Source: Fomitopsis serialis (taxonomy: Eukaryota; Basidiomycota; Agaricomycetes; Polyporales; Fomitopsidaceae). From it: a stretch of 64,000 bases of DNA. Positions 11,565-24,444 of this stretch are shown here, piece by piece; within the stretch, counting starts at the first letter, position 1; every line of letters begins with the position of its first letter. The stretch is from positions 1-64,000 of the forward strand of contig NW_025955076.1 of NCBI RefSeq assembly GCF_022376445.1, in the 5' to 3' direction. A program made the position numbers and the translations under genes. The notes under the pieces are model-generated. The model made no database searches, was not told the origin of the DNA, and worked only from the letters and a program-made list of their open reading frames with translations.

Positions 11565-13433
11565 TCAGACATGGCCACAAACCGCCAGCGGCTTGTACGG
11601 CTCCTCAAGGTGTTTGATCTCATCCGGAGTCAACTCCACGTTGATCGCGCCTGCGTCCGCCAGTCATGAGCACTCACTGCACCACGCGCAGGGCAGCTAT
11701 GACTCACCGATAATGTCCTCGAGGTTCTTCAGGCTCGTCGCACCCACGATCGGCGCCGTCACGTCTGCAACGCAGAAGGCGCGTCCACATCAACACTACG
11801 AATGCCCCGCCAGACTCAATGGGGTGATCAGTGATAAGCACTCACCGTCCTTCGCCAAGCTCCACGCAATCGCCACCTGGGCCATGCTCACCCCCTTCTT
11901 GCCCGCGAGCTCCTCCACCCTGCATACGTCATGTATACACATCAACGAGGAACAGCATGTTTGTGTCGGAGTAACGTACCGAATAACGATGTCAGGGGTG
12001 CCCGCCCATGTCGAGTAGGGTCCTATGAAACTGCGGGACGGCTAGGTAAGCACGAGCTACTGCGGAACGAGGAAGCGGCACTGACACGTCAGTCTCCCCG
12101 CGCTTCGTCTGCGCGGAGAGTGGGCGAGTGAGGGTGCCGCGGCCGAGGGGCGAATACGGGATCGCGCCGACGCCGAACATCTACCCGCAGACCGTCAGAC
12201 CGAAGGGACGCAGGAGAGCCGGCGCGGGGAGACGGCACCTTGAGTGTGGGGAACATCTCGCGTTCTTCCTCTCGGTAGACGAGGCTGTGGTGGTTCTGCA
12301 TCGAGATGAACGGCGTAAGCTTGTTCTGGATGGCGTAGTCTGTCGGCGCAGGTACGATCTCAGCGTTGAGATGGGTTCTATTTGAGAGTAAGCCGAGGGT
12401 ACGTACTCTGCATCGCGTGAACTGTGGGTGTTAGCTGTAGGCTGCTAGACGCAGTCAGATAAATCAGTCTACGCACACTGATAAGCATGACACGAGCTCA
12501 TGCCGACATATCGCACGTAGCCAGCTTGCACGACGTCGTGAAGGGCTTGCATCTACAGGTTCGATGGTAAGACTAGCTCATACCGTATCGTGAGCCTCGT
12601 ACATACCGTCTCCTCGATCGGCGTGTCGTAGTCAAACCGATTGCCTGCATTGCCCGACCTTCGTCAAGCCGCGATGTTGAACCCTGATGGCACTCACACT
12701 GAAGGACATCGATGTAGTCCACCTGCAGGCGCTCGAGGCTCTTCTTCACAGAGTCGAAGATATGCTAGAGGGCGTATGTCGTCGGTATATGTGCCGGCTT
12801 GTGTCTAGGGTGCCAGTACACGTACCTTGCGGTTGAGGCCCTTCTGGTTAATCACACCAAAGTCCTCGGGTTTCATGTAGCAAATGTTCATGTCGTACTC
12901 AGGCGCTATCGGAAAGTAAACCTGCAGACAGTCAGCGGCTTGAGGATGGTGACTCGGCTTGGGTGGTCTGACCTTTGTGAGGATGACGAGCTCCTCGCGG
13001 GGTAGCTTGAGTTCATTGATAGCCTTGCCGAGCATGACCTCAGAGAGGCCATGCGAGTACGCCTACAGCCATGCATCGTCAGTTGCTTGCACGGCGCATA
13101 TTTCGGCTGTAACCCGCACATCTGCCGTATCGAATGTCTGGATCCCATGGTCATATCTGGCGCACCGACACGATCAGCTAAATATCTAGCGCAATTACTG
13201 GAGCAAGGCCCGCTCTCAACTGACGCGTATTTGATGTGCTTGGTGACTTCTTCCTGGTCGTCGATGACCCACTCGCTCCAGCCCTTGCTGCCGTACGACA
13301 TGCATCCCAGGATGATCTTCGATACTTTCAGACCGGACTTTCCCAGGCGTACTGTATACCAGTAGTGAGTAGTGATTAGAGCACCCGCAGAGAGGGACAC
13401 ACCGTAAGGCATAGACTTGTTCTCGAGAGACAT
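11565..13433 (-). CDS. Aldo/keto reductase AKR3
   Basis: Complementary-strand paralog closest to AKR1, beginning MSLENKSMPYG and ending KPLAVCGHV. Same ~14-exon plan, ~345 residues. Reading the complement shows LGKSGLKVSKIILG, SKGWSEWVIDDQEE, FDTAD/FDTA-type Asp region, LVILTK, the HRFD histidine, MQNHHSLVYREEE, VGAIPYSPLGRG and the C-terminal ELTPDEIK. The Trp of PWSPLGRG is Tyr here. Both flanks match AKR1 in inverted orientation, so the two genes are arms of a local inverted duplication enclosing AKR2. No definite frame break was found, although I did not verify every splice junction. Confidence 0.83.
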
Positions 13434-14549
13434 GGTGGTGGTCAGAGGCTGAGCAGAGTGCAACTGATGTCGTCGGTAGCTGCAGCTGGATATAAAGGGA
13501 AAACTCTGGAAAACCCGGTTATAGGCGGAGATGTCTGAACCTCAAATCCCATGGCTTCAGATCAGACATGGTGTCGAAGGACATCCATCTGGATGGAGGG
13601 ATCAGGCCTTGCACGGCACAAATCAGTAGAGTGCGCGGGCTGTTGCTGCTTCTGGTGTGTGGGCAGGTGTCTACGAACTAGGTCATAGTCCGATGCGAAG
13701 CCATCCGGGGAGCGTGACCAGAGCTGATATATATCGTGGCCAGTAAACTGAGAGAACTTAGTACATCCTCGTTACCACTGATTGCATGCCCACGGACCAG
13801 GCTCATGAATGCACCCATATCTGTTCAGACAACTCACTAGGCCTCTTCCGGCACAACCAAGTTTTTGTCTGCATGAAATCAAGCACATCCTCCCTCCTTC
13901 CGACTCTACGAGAGCCCAAATGGGTATAAGGCTTTCCCACCAATAAACGGGGAGTCTACTAGAACACTCCCAGAACACGCTCCTGGTGACAGAGATGAGT
14001 GATTGACACCGAAGTGATGCGAGTGGGTGCCCACCGATAACCGCAATAGCAGTATACACTTAAGCGTCACAAATTCATACCTACGAATCCGAGCTGGCAG
14101 TAGACCACGTCTTTACATTGCCCAGCCTTCCAACCATTGAGTGAACTAGGACAACATCCGGGCAGACTTCATGATAGAGTTCGAGACGGAGGGTTCAAGG
14201 TTGGTACGAAGAAGCTCTCCTTCTGGACGACCTCCGGACTTCGCGCCCACGTGATCAACGCGACGCAGTTTCCCCGCCCGGCGCCCGACGTAGCGAACCC
14301 TTCATCGAACACAATGTGCGAATTCACCATGATCTTTCAGCCTGAGATCCGACTCTGACCTGAGGCACTATACCATACCTTGAGCACTCCATCGAAACAT
14401 CGCATTATATGATGAACTGGGTTTCTAGTAGATCTACAAACATGCGAGCCTTCTCAAATACATACTACCACGCATATACAGTGACACTGGGAGTCCGAGA
14501 CTGACAAGAGTAAGCCGCATCCGCGCCGTCCGTGGTTTGTCTTGAGATC
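13434..14549. other. AKR3 promoter and AKR4 3' flank
   Basis: Near the AKR3 start is a CCCTTTATATCCAGC block on -, as in AKR1. The remainder of the shared AKR1/AKR3 upstream sequence is displaced to 14020-14095, so about 450 bp appear inserted between (or lost from AKR1). A protein-like + frame at 14137-14358 (contains KLSFWTTSGLRAHVI) has no identifiable family. Confidence 0.45.
14022..14035 (-). promoter_or_regulatory. AKR-family upstream element (AKR3 copy)
   Basis: AGTGGGTGCCCACC on +, the exact reverse complement of the AKR1 element. It sits about 590 bp from the AKR3 start because extra sequence lies between it and the TATA block. Confidence 0.45.
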
Positions 14550-16414
14550 TCAGTCGTGCCCGAAGATCTCCAGCGGCTTGTACGGCTCCTCGAGGGACTT
14601 GATCTCCTCCGGGGTCAGCTCGACGTTGACCGCACCTGTAGCAACACAAGCCCATCAGCACATCACACAGGCATCAATCTGACCGCCCAGGGCACCTGGG
14701 AAGCGAAACAGGACACTCACCGACGAGGTCCTCCATGTTCTTGAGGCTCGTCGTGCCCACAATCGGCGCGGTGACACCTGCGTAGAACCCCCTGCTGAGT
14801 ACGGGCCCTCTCACAGTCGCGCCTGACACTCACCGTCCTTGGACATGCTCCACGCGAGCGCGACCTGCGCCATGCTCACGCCCTTCTTCTTCGAGATCTC
14901 CTCGACCCTAAGTGAAATTCCGTCAGCACGGATGGACCAGGCTCAGTCTCCGCAGGTGTGCCGTACCGGTTCACGATATCAGACGTGCCCGCCCACTGCT
15001 TGTACGGTCCCGCCCAGCTAGCGAGACCCGCGTCAGTGAAGAAGTAAGATACACGGTCAAAAGCGGAGGACACCCACCCGTCGGTCTCCCCGCGCTTCGT
15101 CTGCACAGATAGCGGGCGGGTGAGAACACCGCGGCCCAGGGGCGACCACGGGATCGCGCCGACGCCGAACAACTGTGTGGGGCGCATCAGGAAGAAGGGA
15201 TCATGCAGGGAGCACTCGCGGGAGTCGCACCTTGAGGGTGGGGAGCATCTCGCGCTCCTCCTCGCGGTAGATCAGGCTGTGGTGGTTCTGCATCGAGATG
15301 AAGGGCGTGAGCTTGTTCTGGATGGCGTAGTCTGTCAGCGAGGCAAGTCAGCAAATTAGCGCGTCCTGCCTTATCGGCGTGCACGTACTCTGCATCGCGT
15401 GGACTACGGGAATGTTTGTGCGGTCAGTGTTGTTCAAGCGGTTAGAGGGAGTTGGTCTACGCACACTGATAGGCGTAGCAGGAGCTCATCCCGATGTAGC
15501 GCACGTATCCCGCTTGCACGACGTCGTGGAGGGCTTGCATCTGCACCGTCGTGTGAGTGCACATCCGCGGTACGCCTCGGGATGATTACGAACCGTCTCC
15601 TCAATCGGGGTCCCAGAGTCGAACCGATGGCCTAACCAGCCCATTCAACTCCAATCAACGAACGCATCATTTGCTATGGCACTCACACTGGAGGACATCG
15701 ATGTACTCGACTTGCAGGCGTTCCAGACTCTTCTTCACAGAGTCGAAGATGTGCTACAAGCCGCTCGGCGTCAGCATATGCGCCTCGGAACTCCGGGTCC
15801 CAAGAAATGCACACATGCCTTGCGGTTCAACCCTTGCTGATTGATAATGCCATATTCCGCGGGGTTTGCCCCGTAGAGCAGTATGTCGTGCTTGGGGGCC
15901 ACCGGGAAGTAGACCTATGTATAGTTAGCACGTCGCCAATGACCAGCTCAATCTGGACGACTCGACCTTTGTCAGGATAACGAGCTCCTCGCGGGGCAGC
16001 TGCAGCTCCTTGATCGCCTTGCCGAGCATGATCTCAGACAGGCCGTTGGAGTAGACCTGAAAACAGACGGCTCTCAGTCGTCTGTACATCAAGTAACGTC
16101 AGGACATACATTGGCCGTGTCGAAAGTCTGGATTCCGTGATCATATCTGCCGTGAAGGATGTCAGCGCAGCCCGTCGTGCAGGGGCCGTGTCCCACTCAC
16201 GCAAATTTGATGTGCTTGTTGACTTCTTCCTGGTCGTCGATAACCCATTCGCTCCAGCCCTTGCTGCCGTACGACATGCACCCGAGAATTATCTTGGATA
16301 CCTTCAGGCCGGACTTGCCCAGGCGAACTATATAGAACATGGCAGCATTAGTATAATCTAGCATTCTGCGGATACAAACACACCGTATGGGACGGTCTTC
16401 TTTGCGACGGACAT
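14550..16414 (-). CDS. Aldo/keto reductase AKR4
   Basis: First of a second AKR subgroup, starting MSVAKKTVPYG and ending KPLEIFGHD. Same family and exon plan, ~345 residues. On the complement: SKGWSEWVIDDQEEVNKH, VYSNGLSEIMLGKAI, LPREELVILTK, the histidine in [75 protein letters not shown], and ELTPEEIKSLEEPYKP. All tetrad positions are present. The promoter carries a TTTAAGCCCCTCG block and the GC-rich AKR element. Its upstream flank (to about 16780) is shared with AKR6. Substrate unknown. Confidence 0.86.
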
Positions 16415-16568
16415 GTTGAAATGTTCAGAGGGGATAGTTAGAGGGGGAATGGGGTCGATGCTGGGTACCTCCCCACGAGGGGCTTAAATACTGCTCGCCG
16501 GGGCACTTCTGGTAGGCCTGGTGCATGCTTCCGGTATGACTAAGCAGAGAGGGACGGGCGGCGAAGAC

Positions 16569-16584
16569 AGTGGGTGCCCGCCCG
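16569..16584 (-). promoter_or_regulatory. AKR-family upstream element (AKR4 copy)
   Basis: AGTGGGTGCCCGCCCG, about 155 bp upstream of AKR4. A second shared element, CCGGAAGCATG, lies between it and the TTTAAG box near 16530 and recurs in AKR5 and AKR6. Confidence 0.5.
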
Positions 16585-17939
16585 ACGATCAAGCCAGCAA
16601 ATGATTGTGAACTGCATGCCGAGCCAACTGTGGTACGCGTCCTTTGCTGTTCGCCGAGGATAACCAAACTGTTCCGACACTCAAACGACGCGGGAGTGTA
16701 GTTCAGTAAGTGATCGACGCTGCACTGCATTGGATCTTGATTTCTTGACTTACGAATCAGAGATTCAGACTCGGACTCGGGATGCCGCCACAGGTGGCAG
16801 TGATCCCTTGCTCGCGCGTTTGCGTTGAGCGGTGTCGGTGCCCGGCAGTGCGTCGCGACGAGTCCCCCTTACTACTTTCCTTCCTTTGCTACCCTCGAGC
16901 GGGCTTTTGAGGATTCGGATTGCTAGGGGTGGGGTGGTAGGCGATGGAGCATAAGCTTAGCGTCAATGGAGTTGGGCAACATCCTGTACGACATGATATC
17001 AAGTGACAGCGAGCACACGAAGCGAAGCAAGTGTGAAATGAATGAAAATCGACCAATATTTGAAAGCCTTGGGTGTACGAGCAATGGAAACAGGGGTCTG
17101 TTCTCCTCCTCCGGCCTCTCAACAAGGGCGCTTGTTATGTCCACTGACTCGGAAGTGTCCCGAGTCGCTCGAGGTTCAAACGATCAAACGTTCAAGTTGT
17201 ACGTTGAATAAAGTCAGAAGGTAGATGGCACGCAGCCTCACGGTAAGTGTCCCCTTCGATGAGCGAGACGCGGATGCGTATCTTGACTGTATCCCAGACC
17301 TCAAGGCCTCAAGCCTATCACAGCAGTACCGTGCGTCGATAGGGAGCAATTGTGGTAGTACAAACCCGGACGGCCTCGTGCTGCTTACGCGCATAAAGGG
17401 CGTACCTTCACTTCTCGACCGTCTGTGCTGGTCGGTAGCGTGTACGTCGAGCGATAGGCTCAGCGTACCCACTATGCGACGGTCATTCATGAGTAGATGA
17501 ACGGGGCACGTCGACCGTGCGGTAATGCGCGTCCGTCGTGCCACCTTGCACAGTTGAGGGGGCGACCTAGAGGTCGTCCCATGGCACGAGAGTGCTATGT
17601 TCCGTATTGCCAGAGCCGCGGGCCGTCTAATAGATGTCGACAGAGTCGAGAGAAAGGCCCGGGTTCAATAGAGGAGCGCGGAAGCGAGGGAGAAGGGTAG
17701 GAGGGGAAGGATTCGACGATCTTGCGTCGCCAGAGGGTCTGTCGGGCGCTGCTAGCTAAACTCGCGGTAGTTCAGCCAGACAGTCGCTGGCGACGCGAGC
17801 TCGCGTATCCTTTGGGACGATGCGAGTGTCTTGCCGCGCGGGCGGGTGGTCGTGGTGGCTGGGCGAGTCCGGGTCATGGTCGAGTCGGTGGTGGCGGTCG
17901 AGAGCAGCGCGCTGGGCGCTAACGCTCGGTCCGGGGGCG
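16585..17939. other. AKR4 upstream flank and gene-free DNA
   Basis: To about 16780 the sequence matches the region upstream of AKR6 (shared ACGACGCGGGAGTGTAG). Beyond that only short frames occur on both strands and none matches a known family. Confidence 0.45.
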
Positions 17940-18297
17940 CCCACCGCGCTAGGCGATTCGGGCGTCTCTTCAGCGGAGGGTGCAGGACTCGAGGACCGTG
18001 TCAGTGACGACGACTCTGCTCCCCCCTCCTCCTCGTCCTGCCGCCGACGAGGACACGTTTTTGCGCGTGGACTCTGGAGGCGTCCGATGCGGAGGACCAA
18101 CTTCGCTTGACGCTGACCAGGAGGAAGAAGAATGGGGCGTATAGACGCGGACCGGTCGGTCAATTTAAAGAAACGAAAGAGGACAGAGGCAGACGGCAAG
18201 AAGGGCAGGAAAAAGAAGCTGCGCCCACCAACATTTGCGAGCTACGAAGACTACTTACGCGCGGATGATCGAGGACGGGCCGGAGGACAACTTGTAG
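17940..18297 (+). pseudogene. Truncated 3' end of MAK21/NOC1
   Basis: Corresponds to the last ~110 codons of the full gene at 47.1-50.8 kb: the acidic stretch around LGDSGVSS, then EEEEWG, IDADRS, KKRKRTE, KKGRKKKLR and PTFASYEDY, ending at the equivalent TAG. The frame is broken. The acidic part and the Lys-rich part are in different frames, and a 4-base insertion follows the codons for EDY. All of the CBF/Mak21 domain is missing upstream. It is a duplicated fragment and not a gene. Confidence 0.85.
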
Positions 18298-20164
18298 CCT
18301 ACTGCGTCGTTCTCGTATGCTTCTACGAGCGGACACTGCTTTCGTTTGCTCTATCATTATTTCCTGGTGACCGCCTCAATTGAAATCATTTCCAGCCATT
18401 ACAGGGGAAGTTCAAAGCAGCGATACTACTGAAGTCATCGCCTACTGCCAAGATTCAATTCGTGGTGCTGACTTGGTACTGACTCGGGCTTTGGGTCCTG
18501 TGGCAGGGTACTCGTCAAGTTACATCCCCTTACCTTGCGCAGTATCTGGCAATGTTGAAGCTGCGACCTGCGTCGGAATCATGACCGAAAACTGAATGCG
18601 GTCGCGCTTGTTTTCAGCGTACTTATCACCCCGTAGATTGAGGTACATATGCCACATCCGAGCATACATGCCTGACAGACCCATTTAACATATATGCGCA
18701 TGACAGATACAGTCCTTCATCTACCTCATCTACTTGACTTTTGAGGCGTTAGTCCATGTACGGGTGCGCGTATTGCTGATATGCCATCCGGTGCCACTCG
18801 AGATGTACTCAAATCGGTTTCGTTTAGGCTTCGTTCAGGTCGCCTTCGCTGGATGTAGATGCTACGCTACGCGGCTGTCGTCCGCATCACGCTCGACCTG
18901 GGTATATGCGCACTTTGCATTCAGCGTTGGGATTCCTAGAGAACGTCCGCATTACGCACAGCTTCATGCGCGCGGAGACGGGTCCGGACAACAGGCATCG
19001 GCGTCCGAGCCCGCCCCTCTCGTTCGCGCCGGCTGGCCCTGCGCGAAGCGTGTACAGCGAGTACGCCGGAGACATAACAGCGTCTATGTCAATGTCAAGT
19101 GGGGTAGTCGCGTGTTCTACGCTATGTCGGTGCTCGAGGAGACATAATAGCGTATGGCGAGGACTCGGATGGGCATCGGCCAGGTATGTATATGAGGGCT
19201 CACACGTTCAGGCTCGTCGTGCAGGGTTGTCGTGTCGGACTCGCGACCGCACAGTGCTCATCTCTTGATGTGTAGGTGGCCGAATGAACTGGTGTGACGC
19301 ATGCTGTGTAGATGCGATGCACCATAATCCCTGGCTGGCACTGAATCGGATGCGACCTTGGTCCGCGTGTCCCTTCCTCGGTCACGGTTTAGAAGGCTGC
19401 GCAGCCTCGATCCCACGTCTACGTGGTCCAACTTGATTATCGATGAGCGTTCATTCAATAAGCTCAAGGTTCGGACACTCGCGCGCGCTCACTAGACTCA
19501 GGCGCACTGCACCCAGGGAGAGCAGTGCTCTCTATGCGAATTACGTGCACTCGCCGCGGACTGCATGCGAGTACTGTGAGTACTGCCTTGCACAGTATTC
19601 GAGCCATAACGGACTAATCTAGCACTGACTTCATAGTGTCCACTGAAAGCAAAGGACTGCTTCCGACACCGTGCACTTATCTGTGTTCGACGCTTCTATA
19701 CGCGCCGGCAAGCCAGCGCTACGTTCTATCGATGCATATATACATCACCTGTCATTGCCTTCGCTGTCCCTGCGTTCTCCTCTTCGTCCAGCTCCAAATC
19801 TCTGCAGCGCGCACCAAGAGTCATTGAAAGGTCTCGCGAGGTACGAGTCCACTTTCCTTAACGAACATCCTTACTGATGTGCTATGCTCGCAGCGTCGCT
19901 CGTCTAATAGACGGTCGTAAGCGACCAACGACTGGGACAGCACATCTTGGCTTGTCCAGTAGCCAGCATACATACCGGAGATCAGGTATGTAGTGTGTCA
20001 TCACATTAGCTTCTGGAGAGCCGTGATCTGAGACGATGCCAGTAGTAAGGTGTCTTCACCGTCGAGGATCGGCTTGGCCATCGCACACGTGCACGACTCC
20101 CTTGCCACTTCCATCAGTGCGGCAGCTCTCTCGAATTGCCGTAGCGTATACTGTGTCCTGCGTA
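18298..20164. other. Duplicated region without a secure gene
   Basis: This part of the left arm matches 45025-47090 on the other strand. Some reading frames are partly preserved between the two copies: RHRRPSPPLS...PAGPARSVYS near 18980-19070 on +, and IDAYIHHLSLPSLSLRS near 19718-19770 on +. They may be exons of an unrecognised gene or simply conserved DNA of recent copies. Promoter of the F-box gene is at the right end. Confidence 0.4.
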
Positions 20165-21790
20165 ATGGACGGAGACGAGTCGATGTAAGTATCATTGTCC
20201 GGACGCGGGTGACATGGCTTACGCACAAGTGACACAGTGCAGCCGCAACGTCCGAATGCTCATCTCACAGACCTTCGATCCCACGGCTTCCTGTGGAGGT
20301 CTGTGAACGGATCATCGACCACATAGCTATGGGATGGCATATCCAATACACTAGTGCTCCCAGCGATCCACATTTGTTCACTCTCACATCCTGCGCGCTC
20401 GTATGCCAAGACTGGTACTTCCTGACGTGGTACTATCTACGTCAACGCATTCATCTCCGAGACCGGAAGGATGTCCTCTCGCTCTCCAGGACACTCCGCG
20501 CAAAACCGCGCCTCCGTGAGGTCGTTCAACAGGTCGTTATATCAGGTGCCTCTCCTGGGAAACGTCAAGCAATCCCACACCTAGGGACGTTTGCCGCCAT
20601 GCTCGCGGGCAAGACTCCGATGTTGTCGACTTTCATCATTGAAGATGCTGAGTGGACCATCGGCTTGGTCCGAACAGAGGACATCGACTACCTGGCTGCG
20701 TTCAGCTCCATTGATACTCTGATCCTTCGCCATGTCACCTTGTCGAGCGTTACCCAGCTGTCCCGCCTCGTGTCAGCACTCCCGGGGCTTGTGACCTTAT
20801 GTTGCTTCAGCGTTGACTGCTTGCAGAAACAGCAAGTCTCCCCGGCTTCTCTCCCACTCAACTGTGCAAATCTTGAGGATCTCGAAGTGGTATGGGTTGC
20901 ACCAGCCGTCGAGGACCTCTTCGTGCAAATCAGCCGGGCTTCTCGAGTGCGCAATCTCAGAATTGGAGTGGGCGGGGAGTTGGATCCATCCTCGGCAGTC
21001 AGCAGAAGCCAGACTTTGCTGGATGCGAGTTCAACATCTGCAGAAAGGGTTGTGCTCCATATTGATCCCGAATCTCCTGTTCGTGATGGTACAATCGAAG
21101 CCGTGGTCGGAAAGTCTTCTCAGTTGTCTCTTCAGTCAATTGGCTGATTGTTTCATACCTACAGAACGACATTACAACCTTTCACACTACGACCTCCTGT
21201 GGAAGTTGGAGATATTGCTGTACGCCCCCTTCGCGGCATGGCCCTGGATCCCACATATCCTGTCTCGCATCGCCTCAAACCACTTCCAGGCTGTGTCTGT
21301 TACGTTGGTGCTTCGGACAGACCACATGGTCGACGACTTGGACGGAGTGCTGACAACAATGGAGCAAGATGATGTCCTGGCACGATTGGACAGTATACTG
21401 CAGGAGAAGCGCTTCTCCAGTACTGTTGTGTCGCGCGGCGTCTGTCTGGGCATTGACCATGATTACAGCAGTTGGAAATTTGGCGATGAGCTTACTGGGA
21501 TGGGTTCAGGACTCCGGGAACGGTACTATCGGTGGGACGAGTTCGTTAGGCAGAGGATGCCACACTCGCATGGACGAGGTATACTGACGTACGTAGTACT
21601 GTGGACTAAGCCAATCTGCGAAGAAAAGTTGAGTAACCCTTACAGCACTATCCATGACACACGGGAATACGACAACTGGGAAACGGACATGAAAGTGATA
21701 CGTTCTAGCACGCTAGCTGAACAGACGAATGCCGAAGTAGAGGAACCCGAGGGTCGAGAAGACGAAGGTCCTCGAGGCGGCGCGGAGTGA
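20165..21790 (+). CDS. F-box/LRR-type protein (left copy)
   Basis: Predicted substrate-recognition subunit of an SCF ubiquitin ligase, of the large expanded F-box family of mushrooms. Three exons (20165-20184, 20238-21088, 21165-21790), with 53- and 76-nt introns that keep frame, give 498 residues. The F-box begins near residue 30 with LPVEVCERIIDHI, then ALVCQDWYFL. Leucine-rich segments follow (SVTQLSRLVSALPGL, CANLEDLEV). The C-terminal third has PTERHYNLSHYDLL, a Trp-rich AWPWIPHIL stretch and RRYYRWDEFVRQ-like sequence ending RGIL. The tail is acidic and low-complexity. Start chosen because MDGDES at 20165 is the ATG immediately before the first intron in the frame of the F-box; an upstream ATG near 20039 is possible. 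The right arm has a near-identical gene. Confidence 0.75.
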
Positions 21791-22391
21791 CGGCCTTGTC
21801 ACCATGCATGCATGCTCGCACCGTCGCGTCCAGTCCGTGAGTATATGGAACCATCATTATTCAGCAACTTTGCTAATCTGTTGTACGGTCTCAAGGTATT
21901 GGACGACCCCGTGGCCACAACGCGGGTCGAAATATTCCTGATGTCGAGGAACACATGTACATCCACTCATGATCCTATGCAGAATTTTGTTTTGATCTTT
22001 GGAGATAGAATGCTCAGCCGTGGTAAAGCTGAAATATTGATCTACCTGCGACACGGTCAGAACGCTGTCACAGGTAATTAGTATGATAGTATGCGCCGTA
22101 TTCGTAAAGAATTTCACCTCAGTCGTACAACTCGATTGAGGAACGAGGGGAGAAGGCGAGGCTGAGCGAGGATCATTTGTACGATTGAGATCTGGTCTCA
22201 ATTTCAGCCGCTCAGTAAGTGTTTACATGTTAAAGTGAGCTGGGTTTCTGATGACTCTGCTTGTGCAATCATGCAATTCATCTGCGTACTACATATACGT
22301 ACGACCCCCATTGTCCATCCCCAGACCTAGGAGCGCGAGATAGAAACGACCAAACCACACCCGCGCGCGGCCTGTCTCGGACTTGAGGTCC
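21791..22391. other. F-box/AKR5 convergent intergenic region (left arm)
   Basis: No gene. The sequence matches 42754-43398 inverted (for example CTCGATTGAGGAAYGAGGGG near 22131). Confidence 0.5.
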
Positions 22392-24274
22392 TCAAGCGAA
22401 CCCAAAGACCTCAAGCGGCTTGTATGGCTCTTCGAGGGACTTGATCTCCTCCGGGGTCAACTCGACATTCACCGCGCCTGTAGCGACACGAGCCCATCAG
22501 CACAACTTTCATCCTACGAAAAGGCTGCCCTCTGGCCGCCCGTGGCGCTTCGAAAACGAAAGAGGACACCTACCGATGATGTCCTCCAGGTTCTTGAGGC
22601 TCGTCGTGCCTACAATCGGCGCGGTGACAGCTACATAGAATCCCTGCTGAACACAGGAACTCTCATAACCGTGGCTGACGCTCACCCTCCTTGGACATGC
22701 TCCACGCGAGCGCGACCTGCGCCATGCTCACGCCCCTCTTCTTCGAGATCTCCTCGACCCTGTCCGAGGAGAATTGTCATATGAAAGGCACTCCCACCCC
22801 AGCGGATGTAACGTACCGGGTGACGACGTCAGACGTGCTCTCAAAATTCTTCATTGCTCCCGCCCAGCTAGTGAGACCCGACTCAGCCCGAGTCAGCGGC
22901 AGCCTATACTGAAGCGGAGGATACCCACCCATCGGTCTCCCCGCGATTCGTCTGCGCAGATACCGGGCGGGTGAGGACGCCGCGCCCGAGGGGCGACCAC
23001 GGGATCGCGCCGACTCCGAACAACTACATGATGTAAATCAGAACGAAGGAATCGAACAGGGGAGCGGGTACCTCACCTTGAGCGTGGGGAACATTTCACG
23101 CTCCTCTTCGCGGTAGATGAGGCTGTGGAGGTTCTGCATCGAGATGAATGGCGTGAGCTTGTTCTGGATGGCGTAGTCTGTCCGGCATGTGCACGTCAGC
23201 ATTCAGTCGCATCTTGCCTATAAGTCTGGCAAGGGCACACACTCTGCATGGCGTGGACTGCGAACGCACTGCGTTAGTGTGCTATCGAGAAATTGGCAAG
23301 CAATCGGGAGGACGCACACTGATACGCATAACACGAGCTCATGCCGATGTAGCGCACGTATCCCGCTTGCACGACGTCATGGAGGGCTTGCAGCTGCCTC
23401 ACTATTGAGATGATCATCGCAGCGTGCCACCTGACAATCACGAACCGTTTCCTCAATCGGCGTGTCATAGTCGAAACGATGGCCTGCCAGTGGGCAAACT
23501 ATTGAGCAACGCATGGCGCGTGTACCGTCATCTACGTCACTTACACTGTAAAACATCGATGTACTCGACTTGCAGGCGCTCAAGACTCTTCTTCACGGAG
23601 TCGAAGATATGCTACAAGCCGCTTGGCATTAGTATACGCGCTTTCGAACTCTCGAGAGATGCACACGCACCTTGCGGTTCAGACCATGCTGATTTATGAT
23701 GCCGAAGTCCTCGGGATTCGCCGCCAAGAGCGGCATATCGTACTTGGATCCCACCGGGGCATAGAGCTGTGTATATTGAGTTTGGTGCTGATAACAGGCT
23801 CAATGTGGATGACCCGACCTTTGTGAGAATAACGAGTTCCTCGCGGGGCAGCTGCAGCTCCTTAATTGCCTTGCCGAGCATGATTTCAGACAGGCCGTTG
23901 GAATACACCTTGCGCAGACGGCCCTCAGCCGCCCATACGGTGAACAACAGCCTTGTCAGGACGTACATTGGCCGTGTCGAATGTCTGGATACCTTGATCA
24001 TATCTGCCGTGAAAGATGTCAGGGAAACCTGTCGTGTAGGGGTCGTGTTTCACTCACGCATATTTGATGTGCTTGTTGACTTCTTCTTGGTCGTCTATAA
24101 CCCACTCGTGCCAGCCCTTGCTGCCGTACGACATGCATCCGAGGATGATTTTGGATACCTTCAGGCCGGACTTGCCCAGGTAAACTGCGTAGATCACAAC
24201 AGCGTCAGTGGGTACAATCCTGCATCCTGCAGATAATACATACCGTATGGCACGGATTTCTTTGCGACGGACAT
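22392..24274 (-). CDS. Aldo/keto reductase AKR5
   Basis: AKR family member of the AKR4 subgroup, starting MSVAKKSVPYG and ending KPLEVFGFA, ~345 residues. On the complement: [101 protein letters not shown], and a distinctive AMKNFESTSDVVTR shared only with AKR6. The tetrad is complete and the frame is open through the splices. It lies on the left arm; AKR6 is its broken counterpart on the right arm. Promoter has CTTAAG, CCGGAAGCATG and the GC-rich element. Confidence 0.85.
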
Positions 24275-24424
24275 ATTGGCTTGTTCTAAGGACTGTGGAC
24301 ACGGAATCGGGACAATGCTGAGAATCCTACCACTAGGGCTTAAGTACTGCTCGAGTACTTCTTGCCGGCCTAGTGCGTCATGCTTCCGGTATGACCAACT
24401 AAAGAAGGGGAAACTACGGCGAAG

Positions 24425-24444
24425 GCGGTGGGTTCCCGCCCGAG
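24425..24444 (-). promoter_or_regulatory. AKR-family upstream element (AKR5 copy)
   Basis: GCGGTGGGTTCCCGCCCGAG on +, about 155 bp upstream of AKR5. It is a variant of the AKR4 element with TT in place of TG. Confidence 0.45.

Noticed and set aside
17225..17700. Short + frames before the MAK21 fragment as the 5' part of that gene
   Set aside because: They show none of the CBF/Mak21 domain motifs found in the complete copy.
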